Shown one piece after another: positions 34,268 through 43,192 of a stretch of 64,000 nt of DNA. Source of the DNA: JAHHTP01 sp964587555 (GTDB lineage Bacteria; Bacillota; Clostridia; Oscillospirales; Ruminococcaceae); contig CAZPLR010000002.1 of the NCBI GenBank assembly GCA_964587555.1, forward strand, positions 22,518 to 86,517. Reading direction: 5' to 3'. Each line of letters starts with the position of its first letter. Position 1 is the first letter of the stretch. The position numbers and the translations under genes were made by a program. Under the pieces are notes generated by a model, which worked only from the letters and a program-made list of their open reading frames with translations, ran no database searches and was not told the DNA's origin.

Positions 34268-35353
34268 TTAATCCTCAAAAACGACAGGCTTTCCGGTTTT
34301 GGCAGATTTGTAGATCGCCTCTAAAATACGGGTGACGCATGCCGCCTGCTCCGGCTTAACCACCAGTTCCTTGCCAAACTCGATCGCGTCGTAGAAGGTC
34401 TTGCATTCGATGGCGGAAGGATCACTCGAACCGGAACCGGCGTAGAAATCGACGCCGCCGGAGGAAAGATCCGGTTGTTCGGTGTACTGCTTGCCGAACT
34501 TAACGCCGTTGATGCGCAGTCCATCGCGCATATCTGCACCTGCCTTGGTCCCGCAGAGCGAGGTCTTTGCTTCGATGGTATCGAGCGTATTCAGTGCCCA
34601 AGACGCTTCCAGATTGATGGTGGCGCCGTTCTCCATCACGATCATGCCGAACGCCGAATCCTCGACCGTGTATTTTTCCGGATCCCAGTCGCCCCAAGCG
34701 TTGCCGGTTTCGGTCTGATCGGATAATTTTTTATAAACGGTTCCTAGCACCATTTTCGGCTTGTAGTTGTTCATCTCCCAAAGAGTTAAGTCCAGCGCGT
34801 GGGTACCAATGTCGATCAGCGGTCCGCCGCCCTGCTCCTCTTCATTTAGGAATACGCCCCATGTCGGTACGGCGCGGCGTCTGACAGCGTGAGCCTTCGC
34901 ATAGTAGATTTCGCCAAGCTCTCCGGCTTCCACAGCCCTTTTTAAGTAGGCGGAATCCGCGCGGTAGCGGCTCTGATAGCCGATGGTCAGAATCTTACCC
35001 GTTTCCTTTGCGGCTTCGCACATTGCTTTTGCTTCTGCGTAGGTTTTTGCCATCGGCTTTTCGCAGATGACGTTTTTTCCGGCGTGCAGCGCGTCGATTG
35101 TGATAAAGCTATGCTCACGATTCGGGGTCAAAACATGGACTGCGATAATATCAGGATCCTTGAGCAGTTCTTTATAATCTGTATAGACCTTTGCGTCCGG
35201 CGTGCCGTACTCCTTCTTTGCTTTCTGCGCGCGTTCCTCAATCAAGTCGCAAAAAGCAACAATCTCTACGCGGTCGCCCTGCGCCTTTAACGCCGGAAGA
35301 TGCTTGCCGTTCGCAATACCGCCGCATCCGATAATGCCGACTTTCATACTCAT
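34268..35353 (-). CDS. Gfo/Idh/MocA family oxidoreductase (proximal)
   Basis: The 361-residue first gene of the operon. Rossmann motif GCGGIANGKHLPAL at the N-terminus, EKPMAK in the active site, and GGGPLIDIGTHALDLTLW carrying the conserved Asp and His. AAAGGA lies before the first ATG; a second ATG two codons later is possible. The operon is fed by a consensus promoter at 35414. The pairing of two dehydrogenases with two isomerases suggests oxidation of a sugar followed by rearrangement and reduction; no transporter, kinase or regulator is in the unit. Confidence 0.87.
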   Translation of the reverse strand: MSMKVGIIGCGGIANGKHLPALKAQGDRVEIVAFCDLIEERAQKAKKEYGTPDAKVYTDYKELLKDPDIIAVHVLTPNREHSFITIDALHAGKNVICEKPMAKTYAEAKAMCEAAKETGKILTIGYQSRYRADSAYLKRAVEAGELGEIYYAKAHAVRRRAVPTWGVFLNEEEQGGGPLIDIGTHALDLTLWEMNNYKPKMVLGTVYKKLSDQTETGNAWGDWDPEKYTVEDSAFGMIVMENGATINLEASWALNTLDTIEAKTSLCGTKAGADMRDGLRINGVKFGKQYTEQPDLSSGGVDFYAGSGSSDPSAIECKTFYDAIEFGKELVVKPEQAACVTRILEAIYKSAKTGKPVVFED

Positions 35354-35413
35354 AATAAATTTCCTTTCTTTTGTGAGATTTTTCAGATCGAAAAAAGCTC
35401 TGAAATTAAGTTA

Positions 35414-35442
35414 ATATTAGCATACTTCTTTTCGAAATGCAA
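35414..35442 (-). promoter_or_regulatory. Promoter of the Gfo/isomerase operon
   Basis: On the minus strand, TTGCAT (35437-35442), 17 bases, and extended -10 TGCTAATAT (TAATAT at 35414-35419). Confidence 0.72.
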
Positions 35443-35484
35443 GAGATTTTTATCGGCGCTTTTTATGAAGATAATTTGTTTTTT

Positions 35485-35994
35485 TTACATGAGAAGACGT
35501 ATCCAAAGCGCACTGCATAAGAAGCAGGCAATATCTCCGGAAAGGGAGCAGGCAAGCGTATATTTTGTCTTTTTTACCGACACTGCCGCATAATAAACCG
35601 TCATGGTGTAAAAGGTAGTTTCTGAGCTGCCAAGCAGCACTGACGCGATCTGACCGATCTCGGAATCCGGACCAAAGCTTTTGAGAATATTTTCGTAGAT
35701 CACCAGCGCGCCGCTGCCGGAAATCGGGCGCAGCAGCGCAAGCGGCAGAACCTCTTTTGGAAAGGAAAGCCACTTTGCGGGAAGGGTCAAAAGCCTTGCA
35801 ATCAGATCCAGACCGCCGGAAGACTTCAGCATCCCGATGCAGACGGTAATGGCGATCAGGGTTGGAAGCAGTCCGAAAGCGGTGCTGATTCCCTCCTTTG
35901 CGCCGGAGAGAAAGCTTGCAAATACGTTGACCCTTTTGAACATGCCGTAAATCAGGATGAAAACGATCCATGCCGGAATGAGGTAGTTGGTCAT
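35485..35994 (-). CDS. spmB: Spore maturation protein B
   Basis: A 169-residue membrane protein with the nucleoside-recognition (Gate-like) domain; SpmA and SpmB act in spore core dehydration and spore heat resistance in Bacillus and Clostridium perfringens. Several hydrophobic helices and the family stretch RPISGSGALVIYENI are present. The start is the ATG at 35994, overlapping the spmA stop (ATGA), with GGAGGA upstream; a longer frame into spmA is rejected. Substrate unknown. Confidence 0.9.
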   Translation of the reverse strand: MTNYLIPAWIVFILIYGMFKRVNVFASFLSGAKEGISTAFGLLPTLIAITVCIGMLKSSGGLDLIARLLTLPAKWLSFPKEVLPLALLRPISGSGALVIYENILKSFGPDSEIGQIASVLLGSSETTFYTMTVYYAAVSVKKTKYTLACSLSGDIACFLCSALWIRLLM

Positions 35995-36581
35995 CTGCGC
36001 TTTTTCCTCCGCTTTTCCAAAGAGCGGCAGAGCTTTACACAGCATACCGCTGTGATCAGCGCGCATACAGAGGTAAGCAGGGTTGCGGGAAGAATTGAAA
36101 ACGGACTTTGACTTCCGTATTGACTGCGCAGCAGTCCGACCGTCGTCGGGATAAGCTGTAAGGAGGCGGTATTGATGACGACGAGGAGAATCATGTGATA
36201 GGAAGCGGTTTGCGCGTTTTGATTCAATTTGCTCAGCCGCTGCATTGCCTTCAGTCCAAGCGGCGTGGCGGCGTTTGCAAGCCCAAATAGATTTGCAGTG
36301 ATATTCATGCAGATCAGTTCAATGGCTTTTTTGTCGGTAAGCCGGTCAAAGATGAACCGCACCGGTCTGCTGAGCAGCTTTGTAATCCGCTCTGTCAGCC
36401 CGGATTCCTCCGCAATCCTCATCATCCCGCTCCAAAACGCCATGCCGCCCAGCAAAGTCAAGCATAATTTGACGCCGTCGGTACAACTGCTGACCGCAGC
36501 GGTGCAAAGCTCGCTCATTCTGCCGCCGATACAGGCAAAGAGAAACGACGCAATGATCAGAATCGGAAAAAGCCACTGCAT
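35991..36581 (-). CDS. spmA: Spore maturation protein A
   Basis: A 196-residue partner of SpmB, with the nucleoside-recognition domain containing ANLFGLANAATPLGLKAM, typical of SpmA, and a basic C-terminus (EKRRKKRR). Overlap with spmB is four bases. GGGGGA precedes the ATG. In Bacillus the gene follows a penicillin-binding protein gene (dacB); here the upstream side runs into a scaffold gap after 86 bases, so that neighbour cannot be seen. Its presence points to a spore-forming lineage. Confidence 0.9.
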   Translation of the reverse strand: MQWLFPILIIASFLFACIGGRMSELCTAAVSSCTDGVKLCLTLLGGMAFWSGMMRIAEESGLTERITKLLSRPVRFIFDRLTDKKAIELICMNITANLFGLANAATPLGLKAMQRLSKLNQNAQTASYHMILLVVINTASLQLIPTTVGLLRSQYGSQSPFSILPATLLTSVCALITAVCCVKLCRSLEKRRKKRR

Positions 36582-36667
36582 AAAATCCCCCGCTTTCTTT
36601 GGTGGTTCATTTTATGCAGCGGCATGTGAGAGATATGTTATGCTTCCTCCCTCTTTTTGCCCATGCA

Positions 36668-36767
36668 NNNNNNNNNNNNNNNNNNNNNNNNNNNNNNNNN
36701 NNNNNNNNNNNNNNNNNNNNNNNNNNNNNNNNNNNNNNNNNNNNNNNNNNNNNNNNNNNNNNNNNNN
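36668..36767. other. Assembly gap (100 N)
   Basis: Exactly 100 N, the convention for a scaffold gap of unknown size. The order and distance of spmAB relative to the GNAT gene depend on scaffolding. The 86 bases left of it hold no complete gene. Confidence 0.99.
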
Positions 36768-36804
36768 GTGACCGGAAGAATCGATCAAAATAACGCTCCT
36801 TTGC

Positions 36805-36831
36805 AAAAAAGGCGCGTAAAATAAACGCGCC
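36805..36831 (-). terminator. Terminator of the AI-2E permease-GNAT operon
   Basis: On the minus strand, stem GGCGCGT / ACGCGCC with a seven-base loop is followed by TTTTTT. It lies 37 bases beyond the GNAT stop codon. Confidence 0.85.
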
Positions 36832-36867
36832 CTCGGAATATTCGGCTGAAAGAACCGGCAGTGCGGA

Positions 36868-37371
36868 TCATTTCAGCGCAAGTTCGTAGTAAAAGTTTTT
36901 CTCGTCCTCGCCGCAGCGGACAAACCCCAACCCTTCATGCAGCCTTTGGGACGCAATGTTCCATTTGAAAACCTGCGAGCCTTTTATGTTTGGAAAGCCC
37001 AGTTCTCTTGCCCGCTGGATCACAGCTTTCATGACCTCGGTTCCGATCCCGCAGCGACGGTATTTTTCGTACCAGATTGCAATGGGCGGATTTTCTTCCT
37101 TGACCGTTACGTCTCCAATGGCGATAAAATCTCCGTTCTCCCATGCTTCGATCAGATAAAGCTCTCCGACGCGGCTAAGATAATCGCACATACGCTTAAC
37201 ATAATCTAAATCGGGCTTTTTTTCATCGTCAAAGATTCCTTCGGAGTTATGGTAAATATAAGGATCCTGATACGGCTTTAAAAACCGCTGATAATTTCCA
37301 TCGTATTTTCTAAGCCGCAGGGAGTCATGGATTACAATATATTCCGGCTGTTGGATACTTTCAAGCGGCAT
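36868..37371 (-). CDS. GNAT family N-acetyltransferase
   Basis: A 167-residue acetyl-CoA-dependent transferase. The pyrophosphate-binding loop is YRRCGIGTEVMKAVI, with the later NIASQRLHEGLGFV stretch common in GNAT proteins. AGGAGG precedes the ATG, which lies 11 bases after the permease gene stop, so the two are cotranscribed. The N-terminal 60 residues (IVIHDSLRLRKYDGNYQ) are typical of the cysteinyl- or amino-acid-type GNATs but do not reveal the acceptor. Confidence 0.87.
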   Translation of the reverse strand: MPLESIQQPEYIVIHDSLRLRKYDGNYQRFLKPYQDPYIYHNSEGIFDDEKKPDLDYVKRMCDYLSRVGELYLIEAWENGDFIAIGDVTVKEENPPIAIWYEKYRRCGIGTEVMKAVIQRARELGFPNIKGSQVFKWNIASQRLHEGLGFVRCGEDEKNFYYELALK

Positions 37372-37382
37372 GTTGATTCCTC

Positions 37383-38780
37383 CTATTTTTTCTGCTTGAA
37401 GCGTTTGAATCTGCCTAACACCTTGTCCCTGCCCTTTTTAATCCAAAGCAGGAAGCTCTTTTTCAGGCTGTGGTCGGCAATTTCTTCATCGGTAGGATAT
37501 CGGCTTTCAAGCACCATTGCGCCGCTGTTCAGATCGATGGATTTTAAATCCTCATACGCATGATTCGGCTGGTCGCCGTTCTTGCTGGTCAGCTTGCGGG
37601 TAAAATAATCCTTGAGGATGCCGTAGATAAACGCAAAGACCGGAATACCGATAATCATGCCGGTGACGCCGAACAGGCTGCCGCCGACCAGAATGACAAC
37701 GACAATCCAAAATGCATTGATGCCGGTCGAATCTCCAAGAATTTTAGGACCTAACACATTTCCATCAAACTGCTGTAGGATGAGGATCATAATAATGAAG
37801 GAAAGCGCCTTCCACGGGTTGACGATCAGCAGCAGCAGGCAGCTTGGGATCGCTCCGATAAACGGGCCGAACACCGGAATAATGTTGGTGACGCCGACAA
37901 GCACGCTGATTAAAACAGCGTATGGAATGCGCAGAATCGTCATCAGGATAAAGCAGAGGATACCGATGATAATCGAGTCTAATATCTTACCGGAAATGTA
38001 GCCGGAGAAGATACGGTCGGCTTCTCTTGCCAGCGAGAAAACGCGGTTGACCCGTTTTGCCGGAAACAACATCACGACAGCCTTTTTGCTGTAGATAAGC
38101 AGCTTCTTCTGATATAGCATGACATATACCGCAACGATAAGCCCTACGATGATGTCCTTGATGGTGGATATAACGTTGATGACACCGTTGGTGATCTGCT
38201 CCATGTAATCTCCGATCAATGGGATGATCGTCTGGGTGAAAAAGTCTTCTACGGAGTTGGAAACGTTGCCGATCGTGTTGTTGACCATGGTCATAATCTC
38301 CGGATAATCCGAAAGCAGATTGTCAAGCCATTTTGTGATCTTCTGATAGTAGGTGTCCAGCTCAGATGCAAGCTGGATAATGCTCTTGTACAGCGTCGGG
38401 ATAATCAAATAGAAGAGAAGGAAAAGGGCAAGTAAAAAGGTTAGGATCGTGCAGATGACTGCAAGCGTATGCGAGAGCTTTTTTACATCCTTGACCGGCT
38501 TTTTCTTTTTCTTGAGAACCGGATAAAATAGGTTTAATTCATACAGCTTGCGGATCGGATTGAGCAGATAGGCGATGATAAAGCCGAGCGTGATCGGAAA
38601 AAAGGCGCTTAACACCTTGCCCACCGCTTCTCGAATAATCGGGAAATTTACAATGACAAGATAAAGCAGGATGCTTGCCGCAATTACGCAGAAGGCGGTA
38701 ATCCCCCAGTAAAGATATTGTTTATCCCATTTGTATTTATACTTCGTACCTATTCCTCCTTCTTTCTGTAAAGCCGGCAA
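37383..38780 (-). CDS. AI-2E family transporter-like membrane protein
   Basis: The 465 residues contain about eight membrane segments and the PF01594 pattern (FIIAYLLNPI near the start, GYISGKILDSIIIGIL, PVFGPFIGAIPS), with a large loop between helices 2 and 3 and a basic cytoplasmic tail. Family members include antiporters and permeases of uncertain substrate; an AI-2 role should not be assumed. The only canonical in-frame start is a TTG at 38780 without a good ribosome site. A perfect AGGAGG (38755-38760) is followed seven bases later by an in-frame ACG (38745-38747), which is where ATG would be expected. Confidence 0.85.
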   Translation of the reverse strand: MPALQKEGGIGTKYKYKWDKQYLYWGITAFCVIAASILLYLVIVNFPIIREAVGKVLSAFFPITLGFIIAYLLNPIRKLYELNLFYPVLKKKKKPVKDVKKLSHTLAVICTILTFLLALFLLFYLIIPTLYKSIIQLASELDTYYQKITKWLDNLLSDYPEIMTMVNNTIGNVSNSVEDFFTQTIIPLIGDYMEQITNGVINVISTIKDIIVGLIVAVYVMLYQKKLLIYSKKAVVMLFPAKRVNRVFSLAREADRIFSGYISGKILDSIIIGILCFILMTILRIPYAVLISVLVGVTNIIPVFGPFIGAIPSCLLLLIVNPWKALSFIIMILILQQFDGNVLGPKILGDSTGINAFWIVVVILVGGSLFGVTGMIIGIPVFAFIYGILKDYFTRKLTSKNGDQPNHAYEDLKSIDLNSGAMVLESRYPTDEEIADHSLKKSFLLWIKKGRDKVLGRFKRFKQKK

Positions 38781-38807
38781 ACGGCAGAGGTACTTTTACC
38801 ACCTACT

Positions 38808-38836
38808 ATTATAGCAAATTGGCAAAGCGGATGCAA
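38808..38836 (-). promoter_or_regulatory. Promoter of the AI-2E permease-GNAT operon
   Basis: On the minus strand, TTGCAT (38831-38836), 17 bases, and extended -10 TGCTATAAT (TATAAT 38808-38813). Confidence 0.78.
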
Positions 38837-38869
38837 TCGTTTTCGGACTTTTTAGATAAGGAATTTTAT

Positions 38870-38900
38870 AAAAAATTTCGGAGGAAAATTTTCCTCCGAA
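38870..38900 (-). terminator. Terminator of the SGNH hydrolase gene
   Basis: The perfect 24-base palindrome TTCGGAGGAAAATTTTCCTCCGAA is followed by ATTTTTTAT on the minus strand. Confidence 0.85.
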
Positions 38901-38908
38901 GCAATCGC

Positions 38909-39526
38909 TTATAATACGCGCTTTAACCACTGCTGGGCTAAGAAGGCGTGGCCGGCGTCGCTTGGATGAACGCCGTCTGCTGAAAAAAGGACGGGATCTT
39001 GATCCGCGCAAATCTCCTGATATAAACCGTCGAGCGGGACGAATACGGTTCCAAACTCTCTGGAAAGCCGTCTAACCGCGCCGATTTTCGGGTCTAAATC
39101 TACGCGCCAAGCCTCCTTCTGCGGATCGGTCGGAATCAAAAACGGTTCGAGCAGGATAATTTTGCAGTACGGAAGCTTTTCTCTGACCTCGGTCAAAATC
39201 TCGCGATAGGTGGTTTCGAACGTCTCGGCTGAGGTCGGATCATTCGAATCATATCTTCTCCATGTGTCGTTAATACCGATCAGGATAGAAAGAATGTCCG
39301 GCTTTAGGTCGATGCAATCGGTCTGCCAGCGGTTTTTTAAATCCTTGACGCGATTTCCGCTGATCCCTTTGTTAATCACCCTGACGTTTTTCGAAGCGCA
39401 GAAGGCATTGAAATATGCGGCGATCTTCTGCGGATAGCCCGGACCTAGATCGTCGGTCAGGTAATCTCTTCCCGCGTCGGTGATGCTGTCGCCTTGGAAT
39501 AAAATGGTGGCGTTTTGCTGAATCAT
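38909..39526 (-). CDS. SGNH/GDSL hydrolase
   Basis: A 205-residue esterase/lipase-type hydrolase. All four SGNH blocks are visible: block I QGDSITDAG (Ser14), the block II glycine in INKGISGNRV, block III GIND and block V DGVHPS (Asp184, His187). There is no signal peptide, so it acts in the cytoplasm, probably deacetylating a sugar or small ester; substrate unknown. It is monocistronic, with its own promoter and terminator. Confidence 0.92.
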   Translation of the reverse strand: MIQQNATILFQGDSITDAGRDYLTDDLGPGYPQKIAAYFNAFCASKNVRVINKGISGNRVKDLKNRWQTDCIDLKPDILSILIGINDTWRRYDSNDPTSAETFETTYREILTEVREKLPYCKIILLEPFLIPTDPQKEAWRVDLDPKIGAVRRLSREFGTVFVPLDGLYQEICADQDPVLFSADGVHPSDAGHAFLAQQWLKRVL

Positions 39527-39588
39527 TGTTTTATTTGTTCCTTTCTCTGGGTGGAATCAGAAGATTTCATCATGGCTTTCCCCTCTTC

Positions 39589-39617
39589 ATTATAGCACAT
39601 AGCAGAAGCTGCTGCAA
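39589..39617 (-). promoter_or_regulatory. Promoter of the SGNH hydrolase gene
   Basis: On the minus strand, TTGCAG (39612-39617), 17 bases, and extended -10 TGCTATAAT (TATAAT 39589-39594). Confidence 0.75.
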
Positions 39618-39653
39618 GGAGAATTTTTAGCTGTTACAGTTCCGTTTTCCGAT

Positions 39654-39683
39654 CAAAAAAAGCCAGGGAGTATCTCCCTGGCT
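39654..39683 (-). terminator. rny terminator
   Basis: On the minus strand, stem AGCCAGGGAG / CTCCCTGGCT with a three-base loop is followed by TTTTTT. Confidence 0.92.
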
Positions 39684-39693
39684 GAAATAAGCT

Positions 39694-41280
39694 TTATTTT
39701 GCGTATTCAATCGCTCTGCTTTCGCGGATGACGTTGACCTTGATCTGTCCCGGATAATCCAGCTCGTTTTCAATTCGCGTGGCGATGTCGCGCGCGATCA
39801 GGATCATCTTATCCTCCTTGACGCGCTCCGGATTGACAATAATGCGAATCTCACGTCCCGCTTGAATTGCGTAGGATTTTTCAACCCCTTCAAAGGAATT
39901 GGATATTTCCTCCAGCTTTTCTAGCCGCTTGATGTAGTTCTCCACATTTTCGCGTCTTGCACCCGGTCTTGCCGCTGAGATAGCGTCCGCTGCCTGTACT
40001 AAGCAGGCAATGACCGTTTTCGGTTCCACATCGCCGTGATGCGCTTCGATCGCGTTGAGGATAACGGCGTTTTCTTTAAACTTCCGGCAAACGTCGACGC
40101 CCATTTCCACATGAGAGCCTTCGATTTCGTGCGTAAGTGCTTTGCCGATGTCATGCAGCAGTCCGGCGCGGCGCGCAAGATTCGCGTCGACCCCTAGCTC
40201 GCTTGCCATAATGCCGGCGAGATAGGCGACCTCCATCGAATGGTCTAAAACATTCTGCCCAAAGCTGGTGCGGTAGTGCAGACGACCAAGCAGCTTGACC
40301 AGCTCCGGATGAATGCCGTGTACGTTGGTGTCCATCACCGCACGCTCGCCTTCGGTGCGGATTTTCTGCTCCACCTCACGCTTGGCTTTTTCTACCGATT
40401 CCTCGATGCGCGTTGGATGGATACGCCCGTCGGCGATCAGATGCTCCAGCGCAATGCGCGCGACCTCGCGGCGCACCGGATCAAAGGCGGAGAGGGTAAT
40501 CGCTTCCGGCGTGTCATCGATGATTAGATCGACGCCGGTCATTGTTTCAATGGTGCGGATGTTGCGTCCTTCGCGTCCGATGATGCGTCCCTTCATTTCG
40601 TCGTTCGGCAGCGGAACGACCGAAACGGTGATCTCGCTGACGTGTTCGGCGGCGCATCGGGTAATTGCAAGCGAGATATATTCCTTCGCTTTGCGATCCG
40701 CTTCATCCTTAAGCTGCTGCTCGTAGGCGGAAATCTTTAAGGCTTTTTCGTGAATCAGTTCGCTTTCCAAGCTGTCAAGCAGTTGCTGCTTTGCCTGCTC
40801 GCTGGTCAGTCCGGAGATGCGCTCCAGACTTTCTAACTGCGAGTTTTTAATCATTTCCGCTTCGGCAAGTCGTTCCTCCGCCTGCTTGAGCTTTTCTGTG
40901 ATGCGTTCTTCTTTTTTCTCGATCTGATCGGTCTTGCGGTCAAGATTCTCCTCTTTTTTCGAGATGCGGCGCTCCTGCTGCGTAATCTCCGCACGGCGTT
41001 CCTTGTTCTCCCGTTCGGCTTCGTTGCGCATCCTGTGGATTTCGTCCTTTACCGCTAAAATGGATTCCTTTTTCTTATTTTCAATTTCTTTCAGCTTATT
41101 TTCGGCGTCTTTTTCCGCGTCGGCAATGATATGCTTTGCTTGTTCCTCTGCGGAGCCTATCTCTGCTTCCGCAGTTTTTTTCCGATACGATATGCCGAAA
41201 CGGAAGCCGAAAAAGCCCGCCGCCGCTGCGGCGACGATGAATACTGCAATACAGATCAACACAACTGTGATTGGTTGCAT
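39694..41280 (-). CDS. rny: Ribonuclease Y
   Basis: Membrane-anchored endoribonuclease that starts mRNA decay in Firmicutes. The 528 residues have one N-terminal membrane helix (VVLICIAVFIVAAAAAGFFG), a long charged coiled coil (about 35-200), a KH domain with GREGRNIRTIE, and an HD domain with LLHDIGKALTHE. AGGAGG precedes the ATG. In Bacillus ymdB is the next gene; here ymdB is at 51.7 kb on the other strand. Confidence 0.96.
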   Translation of the reverse strand: MQPITVVLICIAVFIVAAAAAGFFGFRFGISYRKKTAEAEIGSAEEQAKHIIADAEKDAENKLKEIENKKKESILAVKDEIHRMRNEAERENKERRAEITQQERRISKKEENLDRKTDQIEKKEERITEKLKQAEERLAEAEMIKNSQLESLERISGLTSEQAKQQLLDSLESELIHEKALKISAYEQQLKDEADRKAKEYISLAITRCAAEHVSEITVSVVPLPNDEMKGRIIGREGRNIRTIETMTGVDLIIDDTPEAITLSAFDPVRREVARIALEHLIADGRIHPTRIEESVEKAKREVEQKIRTEGERAVMDTNVHGIHPELVKLLGRLHYRTSFGQNVLDHSMEVAYLAGIMASELGVDANLARRAGLLHDIGKALTHEIEGSHVEMGVDVCRKFKENAVILNAIEAHHGDVEPKTVIACLVQAADAISAARPGARRENVENYIKRLEKLEEISNSFEGVEKSYAIQAGREIRIIVNPERVKEDKMILIARDIATRIENELDYPGQIKVNVIRESRAIEYAK

Positions 41281-41746
41281 ACCTTACTTTTTTACCTCCT
41301 GTTTTCAGATAATCATAAAAAGTTTTTGCATCGTACGATTATATGGTTATGCAGCGCTACGCGGGCTATTATATTTTATGAAAAAAGATCGTTTTTCTTG
41401 ACAATCCGCAATTTATCAATACTCAATAAAACAGCTTGCCTATGGCCGGCGGCCATAAGCGGGGCAAAGATCATTTTTATTTTATATAAAGCTTGAAAGC
41501 AAAAGTTCAACGCATAGCGGCGTTTTCCGAATCTATCATTCTTTCGGAGATTGCATGATTATATAAATATACTCCACAATAATATTCTATTACGAATCGG
41601 CAAAGAAGTCAAGAAAAAAATTTATGCTTCTATAGATTCTTTTCGGCAAAAACATCTGAGACATCTTTTTAAGAACGCTTGCATAAATTTCGCGCAGGTG
41701 GTATAATCTCTTTATACTGTTTGAAAAAAGGGAGGCAGGTTCAATC
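41281..41746. other. rny-trkH divergent intergenic region
   Basis: This 466-base region holds the trkH promoter and, at 41438-41460, a GC-rich stem-loop (GCCTATGGCC / GGCCATAAGC). I found no convincing rny promoter: a TATAAT on the minus strand at 41368-41373 lacks a -35. No gene seen. Confidence 0.6.
41679..41707 (+). promoter_or_regulatory. trkH promoter
   Basis: TTGCAT (41679-41684), 17 bases, and TATAAT (41702-41707), 39 bases before the ATG. Confidence 0.75.
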
Positions 41747-43141
41747 ATGGAGATCAAGGCGCGTAAAAAAAACAGGAAACGCCGCGCAAAAATGCTGAAA
41801 AATCCGGCGCGGGTAATTGTCGTCAGCTTTCTGATCGTCATAGCGGCGGGAACGCTTTTGCTGATGATGCCGTTTTGTTCCGCCTCTGGAAAGTTTACCC
41901 CGTTTTTAGACGCTCTTTTCACCGCGACCTCCGCAACCTGTGTGACCGGGCTGGTGGTTGTAGACACCGGAACGTATTTTTCGGTGATCGGGCAGAGCGT
42001 AATCCTGCTGCTCATCCAGATCGGCGGTTTGGGGCTTGTTACCTTTGCCACCTTTTTTAATGTTTTGCTGCACCGCAGGCTCAAATACCGCAGCATGAAT
42101 GTTGCCATGGAATCGATTTCCGCCTCCTCGATGTCGGATGTAGCGCATCTGGTGCGGGTAATTTTCATCTTTTCGCTCAGCTTTGAATGTTTGGGAGCAC
42201 TGATCCTTTCGACGGTGTTTGTGCCGCAGTATGGTGCGCACGGGGTGTTTATCTCGGCGTTTTTGAGCGTGTCCGCCTTCTGCAACGGCGGCTTTGATAT
42301 TCTCGGCTTTCAGACGCAGTTTTGCAGCGTGACAAATTACTGGGACTCCCCGGTGGTGCTGTGTACCCTGATGGCGTTGATTGTCTGCGGAGGCTTGGGA
42401 TTTGTCGTCTGGCAGGATTTGTACCGTTATAAATACACCCATCGCCTTTTGCTTCACACGAGGCTGGTTATGGCGGTTACTGCCGTGCTTATTGCCGGCG
42501 GGACGCTTGCAGTACTGCTTTGCGAGTGGAATAACCCCGATACGCTTGGGCAGATGCCGTTTTTGGATAAGCTGCTCAATAGTGCGTTTTTGTCGGTATC
42601 CACGCGGACTGCGGGATTTAATTCCTTCTCGGTCAATGATATGAGGGATATCACCAAACTATTCTGCGTTTTGCTGATGTTTATTGGCGCGGCGCCGGCG
42701 TCAACCGGCGGCGGCATCAAGATCACAACGGCGGTCGTGCTTTTCATGACGGTGTTCTGCGCGCTGCGCGATGCGGAGGATACGGTCATCTGTAAGCACA
42801 GGATATCGAAAAATACGGTTTATAAGGCGATGGCGATCACCTTTGTTGGCTTTACAGCGGTTTGTATTACCACGCTGGTTTTGCTTGGCGCGGCGCGAAA
42901 CGGCAGCGTCAGCCTAATCGACGCACTATTCGAGGCCGCCTCTGCCTTCGGTACAGTCGGCATAACGGCAGGGGTGACAGCCGCGGCAGGACCGCTTTCG
43001 CGGATTCTGCTGATTCTGAACATGTTTTTGGGAAGGGTTGGACCGTTGGTGCTGGGGCTGTCTATAACGGTAAAAAGCGCGCGTTCGCACGAAGCCTCCT
43101 CGACCGAAGTGCTTCCAGAGGGAAAAATAATGGTTGGATGA
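41747..43141 (+). CDS. TrkH/KtrB family potassium uptake protein
   Basis: Channel-like potassium translocation subunit of 464 residues. Four pore loops with their selectivity-filter glycines are visible: SATCVTGL, SAFCNGGFDI, STRTAGFNSF and SAFGTVGITAG. The short basic N-terminus (KARKKNRKRRAK) is cytoplasmic. GGGAGG precedes the ATG. The regulatory KtrA/TrkA subunit, which is usually adjacent, is not next to it or elsewhere in the window. A strong terminator follows. Confidence 0.92.
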   Translation: MEIKARKKNRKRRAKMLKNPARVIVVSFLIVIAAGTLLLMMPFCSASGKFTPFLDALFTATSATCVTGLVVVDTGTYFSVIGQSVILLLIQIGGLGLVTFATFFNVLLHRRLKYRSMNVAMESISASSMSDVAHLVRVIFIFSLSFECLGALILSTVFVPQYGAHGVFISAFLSVSAFCNGGFDILGFQTQFCSVTNYWDSPVVLCTLMALIVCGGLGFVVWQDLYRYKYTHRLLLHTRLVMAVTAVLIAGGTLAVLLCEWNNPDTLGQMPFLDKLLNSAFLSVSTRTAGFNSFSVNDMRDITKLFCVLLMFIGAAPASTGGGIKITTAVVLFMTVFCALRDAEDTVICKHRISKNTVYKAMAITFVGFTAVCITTLVLLGAARNGSVSLIDALFEAASAFGTVGITAGVTAAAGPLSRILLILNMFLGRVGPLVLGLSITVKSARSHEASSTEVLPEGKIMVG

Positions 43142-43142
43142 T

Positions 43143-43184
43143 AAAAACCGCTGCTTTTGCATGGTACAAAGGCAGCGGTTTTTT
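43143..43184 (+). terminator. trkH terminator
   Basis: Stem AAAACCGCTGC / GCAGCGGTTTT with a 17-base loop ends in a T run. Confidence 0.88.
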
Positions 43185-43192
43185 CGTGAACC

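Noticed and set aside
41368..41373. TATAAT on the minus strand as an rny promoter
   Set aside because: No -35 element is found at 15-19 bases and there is no TG extension.
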